The position numbers and the translations under genes were made by a program. DNA of 64,000 nt from Daphnia pulex (lineage: Eukaryota; Arthropoda; Branchiopoda; Diplostraca; Daphniidae): positions 4,464,001 through 4,528,000 of the forward strand of contig NC_060021.1 in assembly GCF_021134715.1 (NCBI RefSeq). The letters are read 5' to 3'. How positions within the stretch are numbered: position 1 is the stretch's first letter; each line of letters starts with the position of its first letter. Below, piece by piece: positions 54,612-64,000 of this stretch. The notes under the pieces were generated by a model, which was not told the DNA's origin, ran no database searches, and saw nothing but the letters and a program-made list of their open reading frames with translations.

Positions 54612-56130
54612 TTAAGGTTTTCCATTGTAAATGACTCGGCAACTTTCTTAACATTGAAACGTTCTTTAAAGACTAATAAATGTTGAAGACCTTTCTAATT
54701 ACTTGGTTAGTCTGTTGTAGCATTCCCTCTCTAGTCGGGAACGGAAAAAATCTATAGTGACAAACTTAACAAAGTCGACTACATTTTTTTTTGAATTTAC
54801 TAGTGGTGTTGTTTTTTGTTCAATCTAGTTAAGGGCAAGAACATTCTTTTGATTCGGGAGGAGAATCTAAGACAAATAGATCCTAAGAATTGGTTGTGGT
54901 CTATTGACACTTGACAGTTGGTAAAATTATTGCACGAATAACGACACTCTAGTATGGCAATCCGTTTCACAATTTTTCTGTTTTTTGACACCTCGCCATC
55001 TAGCGCTCGATCTGCAAGTTCAGCTGAAAACAAAAACAGTCTGACAGAGCAGAAGTAAAAAGCAAATCTATGATCTGTTAGTTTGTTTATTTTACGTGAT
55101 TACAAAAATTTCATGTAGATGTTTTTTTTCGTTAGGATCCACTCCCCGGCGTATAAAAAATGCCCAAAGGACATAACCGAAGGAATCTTGTTGATGGAAG
55201 TGAAAGGAGATCTGAATCTATAGAAATTGAAGTAATTACATTCCGGTGTTGTGTGCGATAATTTTTGTTGTCAGAATTAAGTGGACATAATAGCATAATT
55301 ACCAAAAATAAATTGCTCGCGAGGTCGTCCCTATCGTGGCGATAAATCAAGGTTTTTCTCCACATTCGCCGCATTCGGATTGGCCTCAACGGATACTAAC
55401 TCCAGAAAAGCCAGTACCGTGTTGATCCCCGAAGGAAGACGCCTCGGTCAAAGCAAACATCCATTGCGCACTCGAAACCATCGGGTCCAGGGAAAACATG
55501 ATGATTCTACCAGGATTCCATAGGTTGCATCTTAAGTTCTCGTCTACCTCAAAAATGACGTTTCCTACGATAAATTTGGGTAGTTGCGGTTCCCATTTTT
55601 TTCTCTCTGCCAGCGATTGAAGGTAAAACCCTTCCTTTTAGTCCCAAAAGAGATAAAGCCCTCTTTTTAGTTATCGAAAATTGCAGAAAGGCAAGCATCT
55701 TCGAAGCTACCGACTGGTGGTGTGCCGGTAACTTCTCTTGAAGACATGGTTTCTATTCCATGAGTGCGCGAAAACCCACTCTCTTTCCTGCGGGCTAGAG
55801 CTGCTTAGTAGGGGGAAGGGTTGCTTCGTTTACTTCAGCATGGCTCTGTTTCCGTTGGTTTTGAATATCGTTTCTTGCGGTCTTGAAATTGAATTCGTGA
55901 CTATACCTATGCAACTGCCCCCCCTCTCTCAAAAAAGTGACAGGCTACTTGCAACTCAAGATTATCGAAACCAAGATCAGCGCTTTTTTGGGGAAATGAG
56001 TGATTGAAGAAACTCAAGAAATATGGTTTATCAGTAGCAATTTTACAATCCTTAAAAAAACAAGTTTTTTCCCTGTGTCGTGTATAACCATTTTAAAACG
56101 GAAGGCTTGCCAACAGCTAAAAGTATTATT
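54612..56130. other. Mostly noncoding, possible start of a DIRS relic
   Basis: No supported gene. Near 55625-55660 a short stretch (PFLLVPKEIKPSF in a broken frame) may be the reverse transcriptase finger of the relic that follows. The 89-codon frame at 55738 has no motif. Confidence 0.4.
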
Positions 56131-57204
56131 TAGGCGAACGATTGGTTAGCTAAACTAGACCTCTCCGATTCGAACTTAACAGTGCCGATGCATCAGTCTC
56201 ACTGACGTTTTTTTGCAATTTGCACGGAAGGGGAGGATCTATAAGTTCACCTTTTTACCATATGGGTTATCCTCGGAACCGCGAATATTCACTAAATTTT
56301 TAAAACCCGTAGTTGTTTTCTTTACGAAGAAAGGGATCTGGTTTAGGTGATTTATGTGGATTATATTCTTCCTTATCATGAATTCATGTTGCAATGATTT
56401 GACCAGAGATGATCGCAGTAGTGAAATCGACTCTAGAAGAGGTGGGGTTTATAATCAATATATCCTAAAAAAATCGGAAACTGTTCCCACTTAAAGTACA
56501 GATTTTCAGTGGCTGATTTTGGACACAGTTCATTTTACTCTGGACCTGACTACAGAAAAAAAGAACCATTGATGCAGGCATGTTAAAACTTCTGTCCGAC
56601 CGAGAGGTGGCTCTCTGGGATTTTTCCTCATTATTGAGCAACTTCAATTAGGCAATGACGGTGGTTCCGTTCGCCCAAGCTAATTTACGGAATATTCAAA
56701 ATTTGTATATTAGTTACTCAAGGACAGCAGGTGGGAATTTTGGATAAAAAACCCTGAAGGAGGAAGCCAGGGCAGACTTTAACTGTATTTAGATCTCAGT
56801 CAATCGAGGAATTTGTTTTAACCACAGACCCAGATTTAGTGCTATTCTCGAAAGGCGTCCATGACCAGTGAAGGGAGGGCGACTGAAAACTACTGCAGTA
56901 AAGGAGGTAAATAGTCCAACCAAGATGCCGCTATATAATGAACTTAAATTACTAGCAGCCTTATTAGCGCTGCAATATTTCGCAAGCGCTTCTCAGACTT
57001 AATGTTGACAATGCAACAGTTGTAGCACACATCAATAAAAGTGGAGGCACAAGATCGCCTCTATTTTTCGACATATGATAATAAATAAAGGAAACTTTAT
57101 AATGTTGTTTTAATTTTTTTAATTTTTGCAGTTACCATCAGACAAGAGGACGTGGACGCATAAGCAGCTACCCACAAGGCAACCACGAACAGAAAAAATA
57201 TTAA
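56130..57204 (+). pseudogene. DIRS relic 3: RT, RNase H traces and a 3' Gag exon
   Basis: NDWLAKLDLSDSNLTVPMHQ (from 56138) aligns with GDWMVKLDLKDAYLTVPV of the intact DIRS. In a shifted frame KGRIYKFTFLPYGLSSEPRI and FTKFLKPVVVF follow, then remnants of the catalytic region (IYVDYIL, mutated from YLDD-like) and RNase H (LLRLNVDNATVVAHINKSGG at about 56991). The recombinase is missing. At 57122-57131 a TTTTTTGCAG-type acceptor precedes YHQTRGRGRISSYPQG and a stop at 57202-57204, an RG-rich exon that would need the same phase as the exon at 25773. Confidence 0.8.
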
Positions 57205-57465
57205 AAATACCAAATGTTATAAATATATTTTTTGTTTGCAAAAGGACTGAAGCTTATGGGGGCAGAAGGCCTTGGCAAGGGTTTTGTGGCTTTTAATAGC
57301 TAATAAAGTGTAGGTAAAATAAGGCCCTAAAAGCCTCAAAAAAATCAAACACTTGTTTCCACCGAGATTGAATAAAAATTCAATATTTATCAAGTCTATA
57401 TTTATTCAGTCTCTAATCATTTTTACCTACTCTTTCATCAATAATTTTTTTACTTACCTTCGCAG

Positions 57466-57855
57466 TTACCACCAATAGATGGTCATGGCTTGGGTGGTAG
57501 AAGAGTGGAATAATGACAATGTATCATTCACTGCCAAAAGAACCAAGGGCTCGCAGACCTACAAGTTCACGTCTAATTCAGAACCATCAAAAACCACACC
57601 AGGCACAGCAACATTACCAAAAACCACGTGGCTGACCGTTACAACAAAAACAACATAACCAGGCACTTGCAATTACAAAATCCACGAATGCAGCGACCTC
57701 GATTGATGTTGTTATTTCATTCACTGTGCGAAGAACCAAGGACTCACCACCATCGAAATCAAGTCGCAAAAACTCTTTATAACCTGGATAACTCACACCA
57801 GGCCCATCACCAACAAAACCAGGCCCAGCAACTACACCTCAGAAACATGCAATAG
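57466..57855 (+). pseudogene. Duplicated Gag-terminal-exon-like relics
   Basis: After an acceptor TACCTTCGCAG (ending 57465) come PPIDGHGLGGRRVE and, one frame over, MYHSLPKEPRARRP with a Q/H-rich tail (QKPHQAQQHYQKPRG) to a stop. A second copy follows directly in the frame 57628-57855: RPRLMLLFHSLCEEPRTHHH and SHQAHHQQNQAQQLH. The order of motifs matches 5930-6111 (minus) and 61845-62040. Inferred to be the last exon of a DIRS-like or other retrotransposon Gag. Confidence 0.5.
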
Positions 57856-60800
57856 CCACGTCGCCGTCCTATACAACAACAACCACAAAACCAGGCACAT
57901 CAAATGCAACACCCATGCATGCACTAACGAAAACATGTTCAACAAGAACCACATCCAATCAATCATCAACCGCAACGTAATCAACAAGAGCAACACAGAG
58001 GAGGGCGTGGTGGTGCAAGGAATTAAATCATACGTCAACTGTAAAAAACGCGTAGGGTGGGACTTTTCTGAAATGTGCTCTTTCACAAACGAGATAGTAA
58101 GGGAACTGACTGACACTGACAGACTCTGACCCTTTGTCCACGACAGTATTCTGCTCCGACTACTACGTGCCGAGGGAGAGTATTGTCAATGTGGCTAGGT
58201 AAGCCCATTTTTGCAGTTTCGGAGCATCAATAATCTTGATAGAAATTTCCAGCACGATATTCAAGGTAACACAAGATAAATCCAAATTTTTTCACTGCCA
58301 GTCAAGAAGTTCAGCAGCACACCACAGCGAAAAAAATTAATTTCTAATTTGAATAAAATATAAAAAATTCACGTGTAAGCATCGTAGTATAGATTTTGTC
58401 ACAAGCCCAAGTGATGCAACAGGTTTAATCAATCTAAAGATTGAAAACGTTAGTCATGAATGAGAAAATGACCCATCGAGCTCTATAGAGAAAAAATTCT
58501 GCCTTTAGGACAGTAACTCCAGAAGTAAGTTTAGCTAATATCTCCTGCATCTCCTTTTCATATTCTGAAGTTTTTTGGGCTATTGGATCCTTGGTTTTTT
58601 GTATCGTGCTAGGCAATATCTTCTTTGTAGCCTTTACTTCCAACAACAACATCTTTAGTCACACTCACTTCAACCCCTCCAATGAGGTCCGCGTCAGCCA
58701 GTCAGCCACTAACAACAAAACTCTTTGCAAAAATTCTTGGTAAGCAACGTATTCAAAAAATTACTGTGGAGAAAAAAAAAGAATAACATCTGGTTACATG
58801 TGTCAGAACTAAAATATATAACCAATTCATTAAAACTTACAAAAAAAATTCTTTAGATGCCGGTGCGAGCTGGATTGGGCCTCTTCTTTGACTTTAAGCA
58901 GCCCTCTACCGTACATATCTACGAAAAACTTAACACAAACAATATAAGCACACAAATCAGAGTTGCTGTGAGGAAGAAGAGTTGAGGAAACATTTTGTGG
59001 AGCGGATTTAAGGGGATTTTTTTTTTGTGTTACACGCAAAATGTTTTAGTATTCCCTATCAGTTGTCCGTGTGAAACATGTTTTTTTCTGACGTAAATAC
59101 CAATAAGAGCACGCTACGATAAGTCACTCTAGTCACGCTTGAAAAAGGTAAAACAGTCACAGGCTATCACCCTTCTTGCTTTTTTATGTCAAAGAGGAGT
59201 TGCTTCAAAGGGGAACGGAAAGTTGTAAATCGCCAGCATTTCAAAAAGAAATATAATCCAGGATTGGTCAGGCATAAGCTGTAATTTCAGAAGAGGCCGG
59301 CCCCGGTCCCTCAACGTCCACAAATTGTAATCAAGTTCTGATTTCCGCCATTTTCGATATCAATATAAAAATAGATTTCTTTTTGAATTTGTCAGGGGTA
59401 TAGTTTGAACTTATGACACATTAAAATTGCTGAGTTTTGATAGATAAGAACTCCATACAATAAGAATGAGTTGATGAAGCAAACTTTTGGTGAGAATGCG
59501 CTTTCCAAATACCCCACTGACCGTTCCCATTCTGATTTTAGAAAACAAGCAAAATGAAAAAATCACAGCTTTTATTGTAATTTAATGCTAAACAGCAGAA
59601 AATCAAGACCCATTTTTACAGTTAAGCAATTTCAATAAAGCCTTTTTTTAACCCCGCGTGAATATATTGTTTTACTGTAAGATGACAAGTAAATATTGCT
59701 TATTCACAACCACAAGCTCTCATACACTTTTTTAGCATTATGAATTTGTATTCTCTTTCTTTACTTGACTGTTGAGATTTTTTAAATAGGATTTTCTGTT
59801 TCTTTTGTAATGTTACCTAAAATTATTTGTTTGGTTACAGCAGATCTTTCTTTTTCAATTTGAGTAACATGAATAAATAAGTTAAGTAATAATAATTACA
59901 CGAACAAATTATTTTTTTTTATCAACTTCTAAGAACAAGTTGGTGGATTTCGATATGTAACCAGGAACGCATTCGACATTTTTTTACCATAACAATTTAC
60001 AAGTAAATAATCCATTAGAGAAAGCACAAGAGGGGAATAACCCCTCAATTTGGTTTCAGATGAATGTCTTACGGCATGTTTTGTTTTAATAAGCTATCCA
60101 TCACTCAAGCGCACCGCGACCCCCTGTTTTTTCTTGTCCATTCCGCTATGGGACCTAAACATCTGAAAAATACGGAAATATCAAGTTTTTTACTCCAGAT
60201 TACTGTTTCTTCAGAATTCGGGAGATCTTTTTTTTTAGTTTGAGTTTTTTTCAAATTTTGTCAAGGAGGGCTTTGGTATAGCTTCTTGGGAAAAAACGAC
60301 CATTTAGAAACAAGACATTCTTTCAAAAGTTTGTTTGGTCACCCCTCAATGCAAATCAAAAGGGGAATTGGTTCCTTGGATTTGTTGGCAGGTTTTTATG
60401 ATCTTTTCATTTTTAATTTTCCAGACTAAAACAATGTCTGCTATTAAAAAATATAATTGAAATAGTGCTAACTTGTTGGCCGTTAATACAAAAATTGATA
60501 GAATAAAAGAAAAAAACATTTGTTAATCCAATAAACTCTCATCGAGTTTACCAAATCCTTTTTAGACATTAAGTCATTTTCATTGCTTCAACCTTCCTGT
60601 TAGCGCTGTGGAAACCCCTATCACCCGATTTACTGAGTATGGTGAGCTGAGAATAGATTCGATTTTGAAAAGGTGACGATACTTTTCTGATTGCGCAATT
60701 CTCCCTTACTTTCAACCTGAATTCAAAAAGTTTTCCGCAACATTATTTTAAAAAGAAAAGAGGGTCATCTTGACGAAAGATGGTCTCTTGGTTGACCACA

Positions 60801-61500
60801 CACAAATTTAAGTAATAATAGACTTCGCCAGTACAGCCCGAGCTAGTCTGGAGCAAATGAATGGAGCAAATGAATGGAATTATCTTTGTTCTATTTTTGA
60901 TAAAGGGAAATCCAAATGGAAGCCCGAAGTCGGAAAAAAGTAAGACCAACTGAGGAAGCTATCGAAAACAAATCAAAACTTCTTTAAACTAGGCAAGGCA
61001 CTGCGGTCCAAAACTGAGTCTTATCCCAACACCAGCAAACTGGCTCCCTGAACCAGCTCTTAATACGCTTCAAGATTTAATTTTTTGATCGGTCTTGCGG
61101 CAGAAATAAAAAAAAATTGATTTTAAATTGACGATAACTCAAGAAATATTCATTTAACAAATCTAAAATCAAAAAGGTGATTTTTCCCTGTCTTCTTTAA
61201 CCCAGTGTTCAAATTGCATCCCAATCAGAATTTTTGTCACGAAAACGATTGGCTGATTTCGAGTAGAATATCCCACAACGGCTTTACACAAGCATTTCTA
61301 AATCTTAGAAAGAAAATCGATTTTCATTAATCAACGTATTTTCTACGAGATTTGCATCGTGATGTGACGTTTCCCCGTTTCTTTGCAAGCATGGCCTGCA
61401 AGCCGGCTTAATGCTTAATACAGCGGAGGCGCGTACAGGAGAGCATTCTGCTAGCGCTACTGGCGTGTTCGTTTGAATCTGAGAGAAAGACGCTCAATCC
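57856..61500. other. Noncoding stretch
   Basis: AT-rich, no supported gene. About 59920-60035 matches 31140-31275 (dispersed repeat). Words near 61450 (CTGCTAGCGCTACTGGC) partly recur near 63645, suggesting another old repeat. Confidence 0.45.
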
Positions 61501-61844
61501 ACCCACCTTAAAGCCCGAAAGCCGTGATTATCAGATTTTTAAAGAGTGGTAATAATTGTGCAAGATCTTACTGCAGATCGAAACTTTACTGGGAATGGAT
61601 ATCCTATCAAGAAAATATTCGTCTTTACATGAATTATCTAAACGGAAATTCATTCTTTCTGGAAAAATGTAATATACGTCCAGAAGTCGCTGAAAGCCTT
61701 GGATCTAAATTTTCATTCTGGGTTCCTTTACCGGTCCAATAAAGCCATTGTGCACAATGCCTAGTCTTTTGCAGGGGTAATTATTCTCTTACATACCATA
61801 CCTAAATATTATTTTTTTACTTTCCTTTATACATTTCCCTTTAT

Positions 61845-62040
61845 AAGAGTATTTCCTGGCTGGGGGGTAGGAGAGTAGCTTTGACATTACTCTTTCATGC
61901 GCTACCAAAAGCACCGAGACAGGCACTAATTACCAACCCACCTGAAAGACAGGTTGCGCAGCATCCTGGCCATCAGCATCCACCAGATCATGCTCGTCAT
62001 CAACATATAATCAATATATCAACGTGAATACCAATGTCAA
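61845..62040 (+). pseudogene. Gag-terminal-exon-like relic
   Basis: FPGWG then, one base shifted, RRVALTLLFHALPKAPRQAL, and a His/Pro/Gln-rich stretch (AQHPGHQHPPDHARHQH). Same motif order as 57466-57855 and 5930-6111 (minus). No clear acceptor. Confidence 0.4.
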
Positions 62041-62642
62041 CAACATCAACAAGGACAGCAGCGAGGAATGACGAGGAATGACCATTAGGCCACCGTTGAC
62101 ATGGTAGTCAATGGAAAACATTGGAGTTTCTGGTATGGCCCAGGTACACCCAATTCACTCACCCATCTTCCATGGGTGTGTGCAGTCTCCTCCAACTTGA
62201 CTCCCTTTCTGAGCGGCTTGGGCTGCGCGTCAATCACGTAAAAAAACAAGTAACTTTGTTTCGGGCACTACCGCTCATTTTCACCCCCTAAACCCAGTGT
62301 TTGAAATTATCAGCGCGACGAGATCTACAACCCTGTATTTATCATTTAACGATATAAGAAAATCTGTTTTGCAAGGGAACTGACGATTTACCAAACAAAA
62401 GAACTTTTGTAATCCAATTTTTATTTTGTTTTTGAATTGATGGTCGTTGGATTTTTTTTTGGTGGAGAGGGAATGTGAATTTCTTTTATACCTGGTGGTG
62501 GGAGGGTATCGTCGGAGTTAGGAAAATGGTGTGTTTTTTTTTCGCTGGTCGGTCGGTTCGGTTTATATTATTGAATTTTCGTTGGCTTTGGTGGATATAT
62601 ATTCGTCTACGCTGTGACGTTACATTGAATATTTGTGAGTAG

Positions 62643-62897
62643 AAAACCTTTATCGCGGAGCTGTTTGGCCCTGGCATACCTGCCAACAGTTTATACTTCT
62701 TCTGTCACTGTTTCCACAACACCAACAATAAGTGGCTGAAGTACGATACGATTGTTTCACCCGCCGATTTGCTGGCCGCCATCAGGGAAAACTTGCCACT
62801 CTACGGTGTGCGCCCGCCGGCTGTTGCCTACCTTCACGTGGCGGTCAACGATGAGAGGATGTCTCCAATGGACTGTCTTCGGACACACCTGTTGTAG
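62643..62897 (+). pseudogene. Exon-like open frame, unknown
   Basis: 84 codons without a stop, lacking an ATG at the start but preceded by an acceptor-like GTGAGTAG. It reads TFIAELFGPGIPANSLYFF, then KWLKYDTIVSPADLLAAI and VAYLHVAVNDERMSPMDCLR to TAG at 62895. Composition is clearly protein-like compared with its surroundings. Not recognised; a retrotransposon ORF1/Gag exon is possible given the PHD-like relic that follows. Confidence 0.35.
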
Positions 62898-63074
62898 CAG
62901 GTGCCGTCGGGCGACTTTGGGTTGATGGCATTTATTTTTTCCCTTTTGGAATTTTATTTTTTCATTTAATTTCAATTCCCCTTTTTGTCTTTTATTACTT
63001 TGGCTTTACCACAAACTCCAACTCCGCTAGACAGACGGCAGAGAACAAAATGTTAATTGCAAAAATGTGAGATG

Positions 63075-63290
63075 CCGCAATTTGCAACAGCGTTCTCGCC
63101 CATCTCTTTTCCATCAAGTGTGGCGACTTCAGCAGATGGTTTCACGACAAATGGGTCGACGTGTCACGTAACCTTGCTCCTATGCTGAACGAAAAATGTT
63201 AGCAGTGGTTTTGCGACGTTTGCATGGAGGACTCTGTGGCGAGAGTACACCTCACCACTTTTGATTTACGCCCACCATCGATTTGTACAT
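63075..63290 (+). pseudogene. Degenerate PHD-finger-like relic
   Basis: The frame from about 63119 reads CGDFSRWFHDKWVDVSRNLA, PMLNEKC, stop, QWFCDVCMED. The spacing of Cys/His, the WFH and the final FCDVC resemble a PHD zinc finger in which two metal ligands and one codon have mutated. PHD fingers occur in chromatin proteins and in ORF1 of some LINEs. Confidence 0.35.
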
Positions 63291-63419
63291 TGCCAACAAC
63301 AATTCCGCCAATCACGAGCAAATCTGCAAATTGGGTAGGAATACTCAATAATGTCATTCTAGTGATTTTTTTCCCTTTGCTTTCTTCAATTTTAATTCTT
63401 TTAAGTCTTTTTTAATAAA

Positions 63420-64000
63420 TTATAAATATTTCAATTCTTTTTCTATAAAGTGGTTGTATTTCTTCAGTTTGTTTTTCAACGGCTTTCTGGTTACGTTTAT
63501 TTTTGGTGAAATATCAACAGGCCAGTGTCTCGATAAGTGAAATGAGGCCACCGACTGATTTTTCCGGCTGGTAGCTAACGGCGCTGAAACTTGGAGGTCG
63601 GGCTACTTTTTAAACTTGTTTTCGGGTGATTACAGGAGAAGATACTGCTAGCGCCATTAGCCTGCACGCAATATGATAGACAGACGCTAAATCCACGCGC
63701 TTTTAGTGCCCACGTGCAAATTCTTACCATCATCACCTAAAACATTTCATTAATTCTCATCTCTGGCTCTCTGATTTAATTCACAATCTTGTATTGATGT
63801 ACGTCACGATGAGAATTAAATTTGGTTATTCTTCTAGAGCGATATACGCCATGTATTTGCTAGAAAAAAGAGTAGTGATGTTACGTTAGTTTATTTTTAA
63901 AACTTTAGCGTTATCCAATACGTTAACGGAGATTCACTTTTTACGTTAGATTAACCGTCCGTTAACGTTGTTTTTTTAATTTTCACGTCATTTTTTGTGA
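63420..64000. other. Noncoding stretch
   Basis: No gene or repeat supported, apart from weak similarity of 63645-63700 to the segment near 61450. Confidence 0.5.

Noticed and set aside
55132-55389. Possible zinc-finger word (ECGECGEKP) on the minus strand
   Set aside because: Single short match without the His pair or neighbouring fingers.

Overview
The window looks like transposon-rich DNA from an animal nuclear genome, probably an arthropod and possibly a branchiopod crustacean such as Daphnia. The species is inferred, not shown. The evidence is AT-rich DNA with spliceosomal introns, eukaryotic tRNA genes with internal A and B boxes, and DIRS, Ty1/copia, P/THAP and Sola-like transposons. 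There are no bacterial-style operons or ribosome binding sites. I see no complete conventional host protein gene; fragments of a RecQ helicase and a replication protein A large-subunit-like gene are the only cellular-looking coding sequences.

Layout. 0.45-1.06 kb: a MITE with TA target duplication. 2.4-3.1 kb: RecQ helicase fragment (minus). About 6.3-29.3 kb: a tandem array of roughly 1.3-kb cassettes, each Arg(-), Lys(+), Ser(+), Gln(+), Met(-). The array is interrupted by four events: a Sola-like DNA transposon with ~650-bp inverted repeats (7504-11698); a block of ~600-bp repeats with tRNA-like promoter boxes, itself hit by a young copia element with apparently identical LTRs (13053-17911); an almost complete DIRS element (about 20804-26050); and a probable solo LTR inside a tRNA-Arg (28544-28915). 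The array copies supply empty-site comparisons for the Sola-like and DIRS insertions.

31.9-36.3 kb: a second element with Sola-like ends and a TTGA duplication, no recognisable transposase, and several internal repeats. 38.4-49.7 kb: a three-level nest. A decayed DIRS relic was hit in gag by a P-like element (38481-47890, THAP transposase, 8-bp duplication), which was then hit by an older copia element (39946-44809, LTRs about 3% diverged). 54.0-54.6 kb: RPA1-like exons. 56.1-57.9 kb: another DIRS RT relic followed by Gag-terminal-exon-like sequence. The rest is largely noncoding with scattered relics.

The most unusual candidate system is the DIRS expression layout. In the best copy the gag reading frame has a GTATGT donor exactly where Gag meets pol. 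A strong acceptor lies 3.6 kb downstream, after reverse transcriptase, RNase H, tyrosine recombinase and the internal complementary region. Splicing would remove all of pol as one intron and give Gag a short RGG-rich tail; retention would give a Gag-pol fusion. The donor, in the same codon phase, recurs in the second DIRS relic, and an acceptor plus RG-rich tail recurs in the third.
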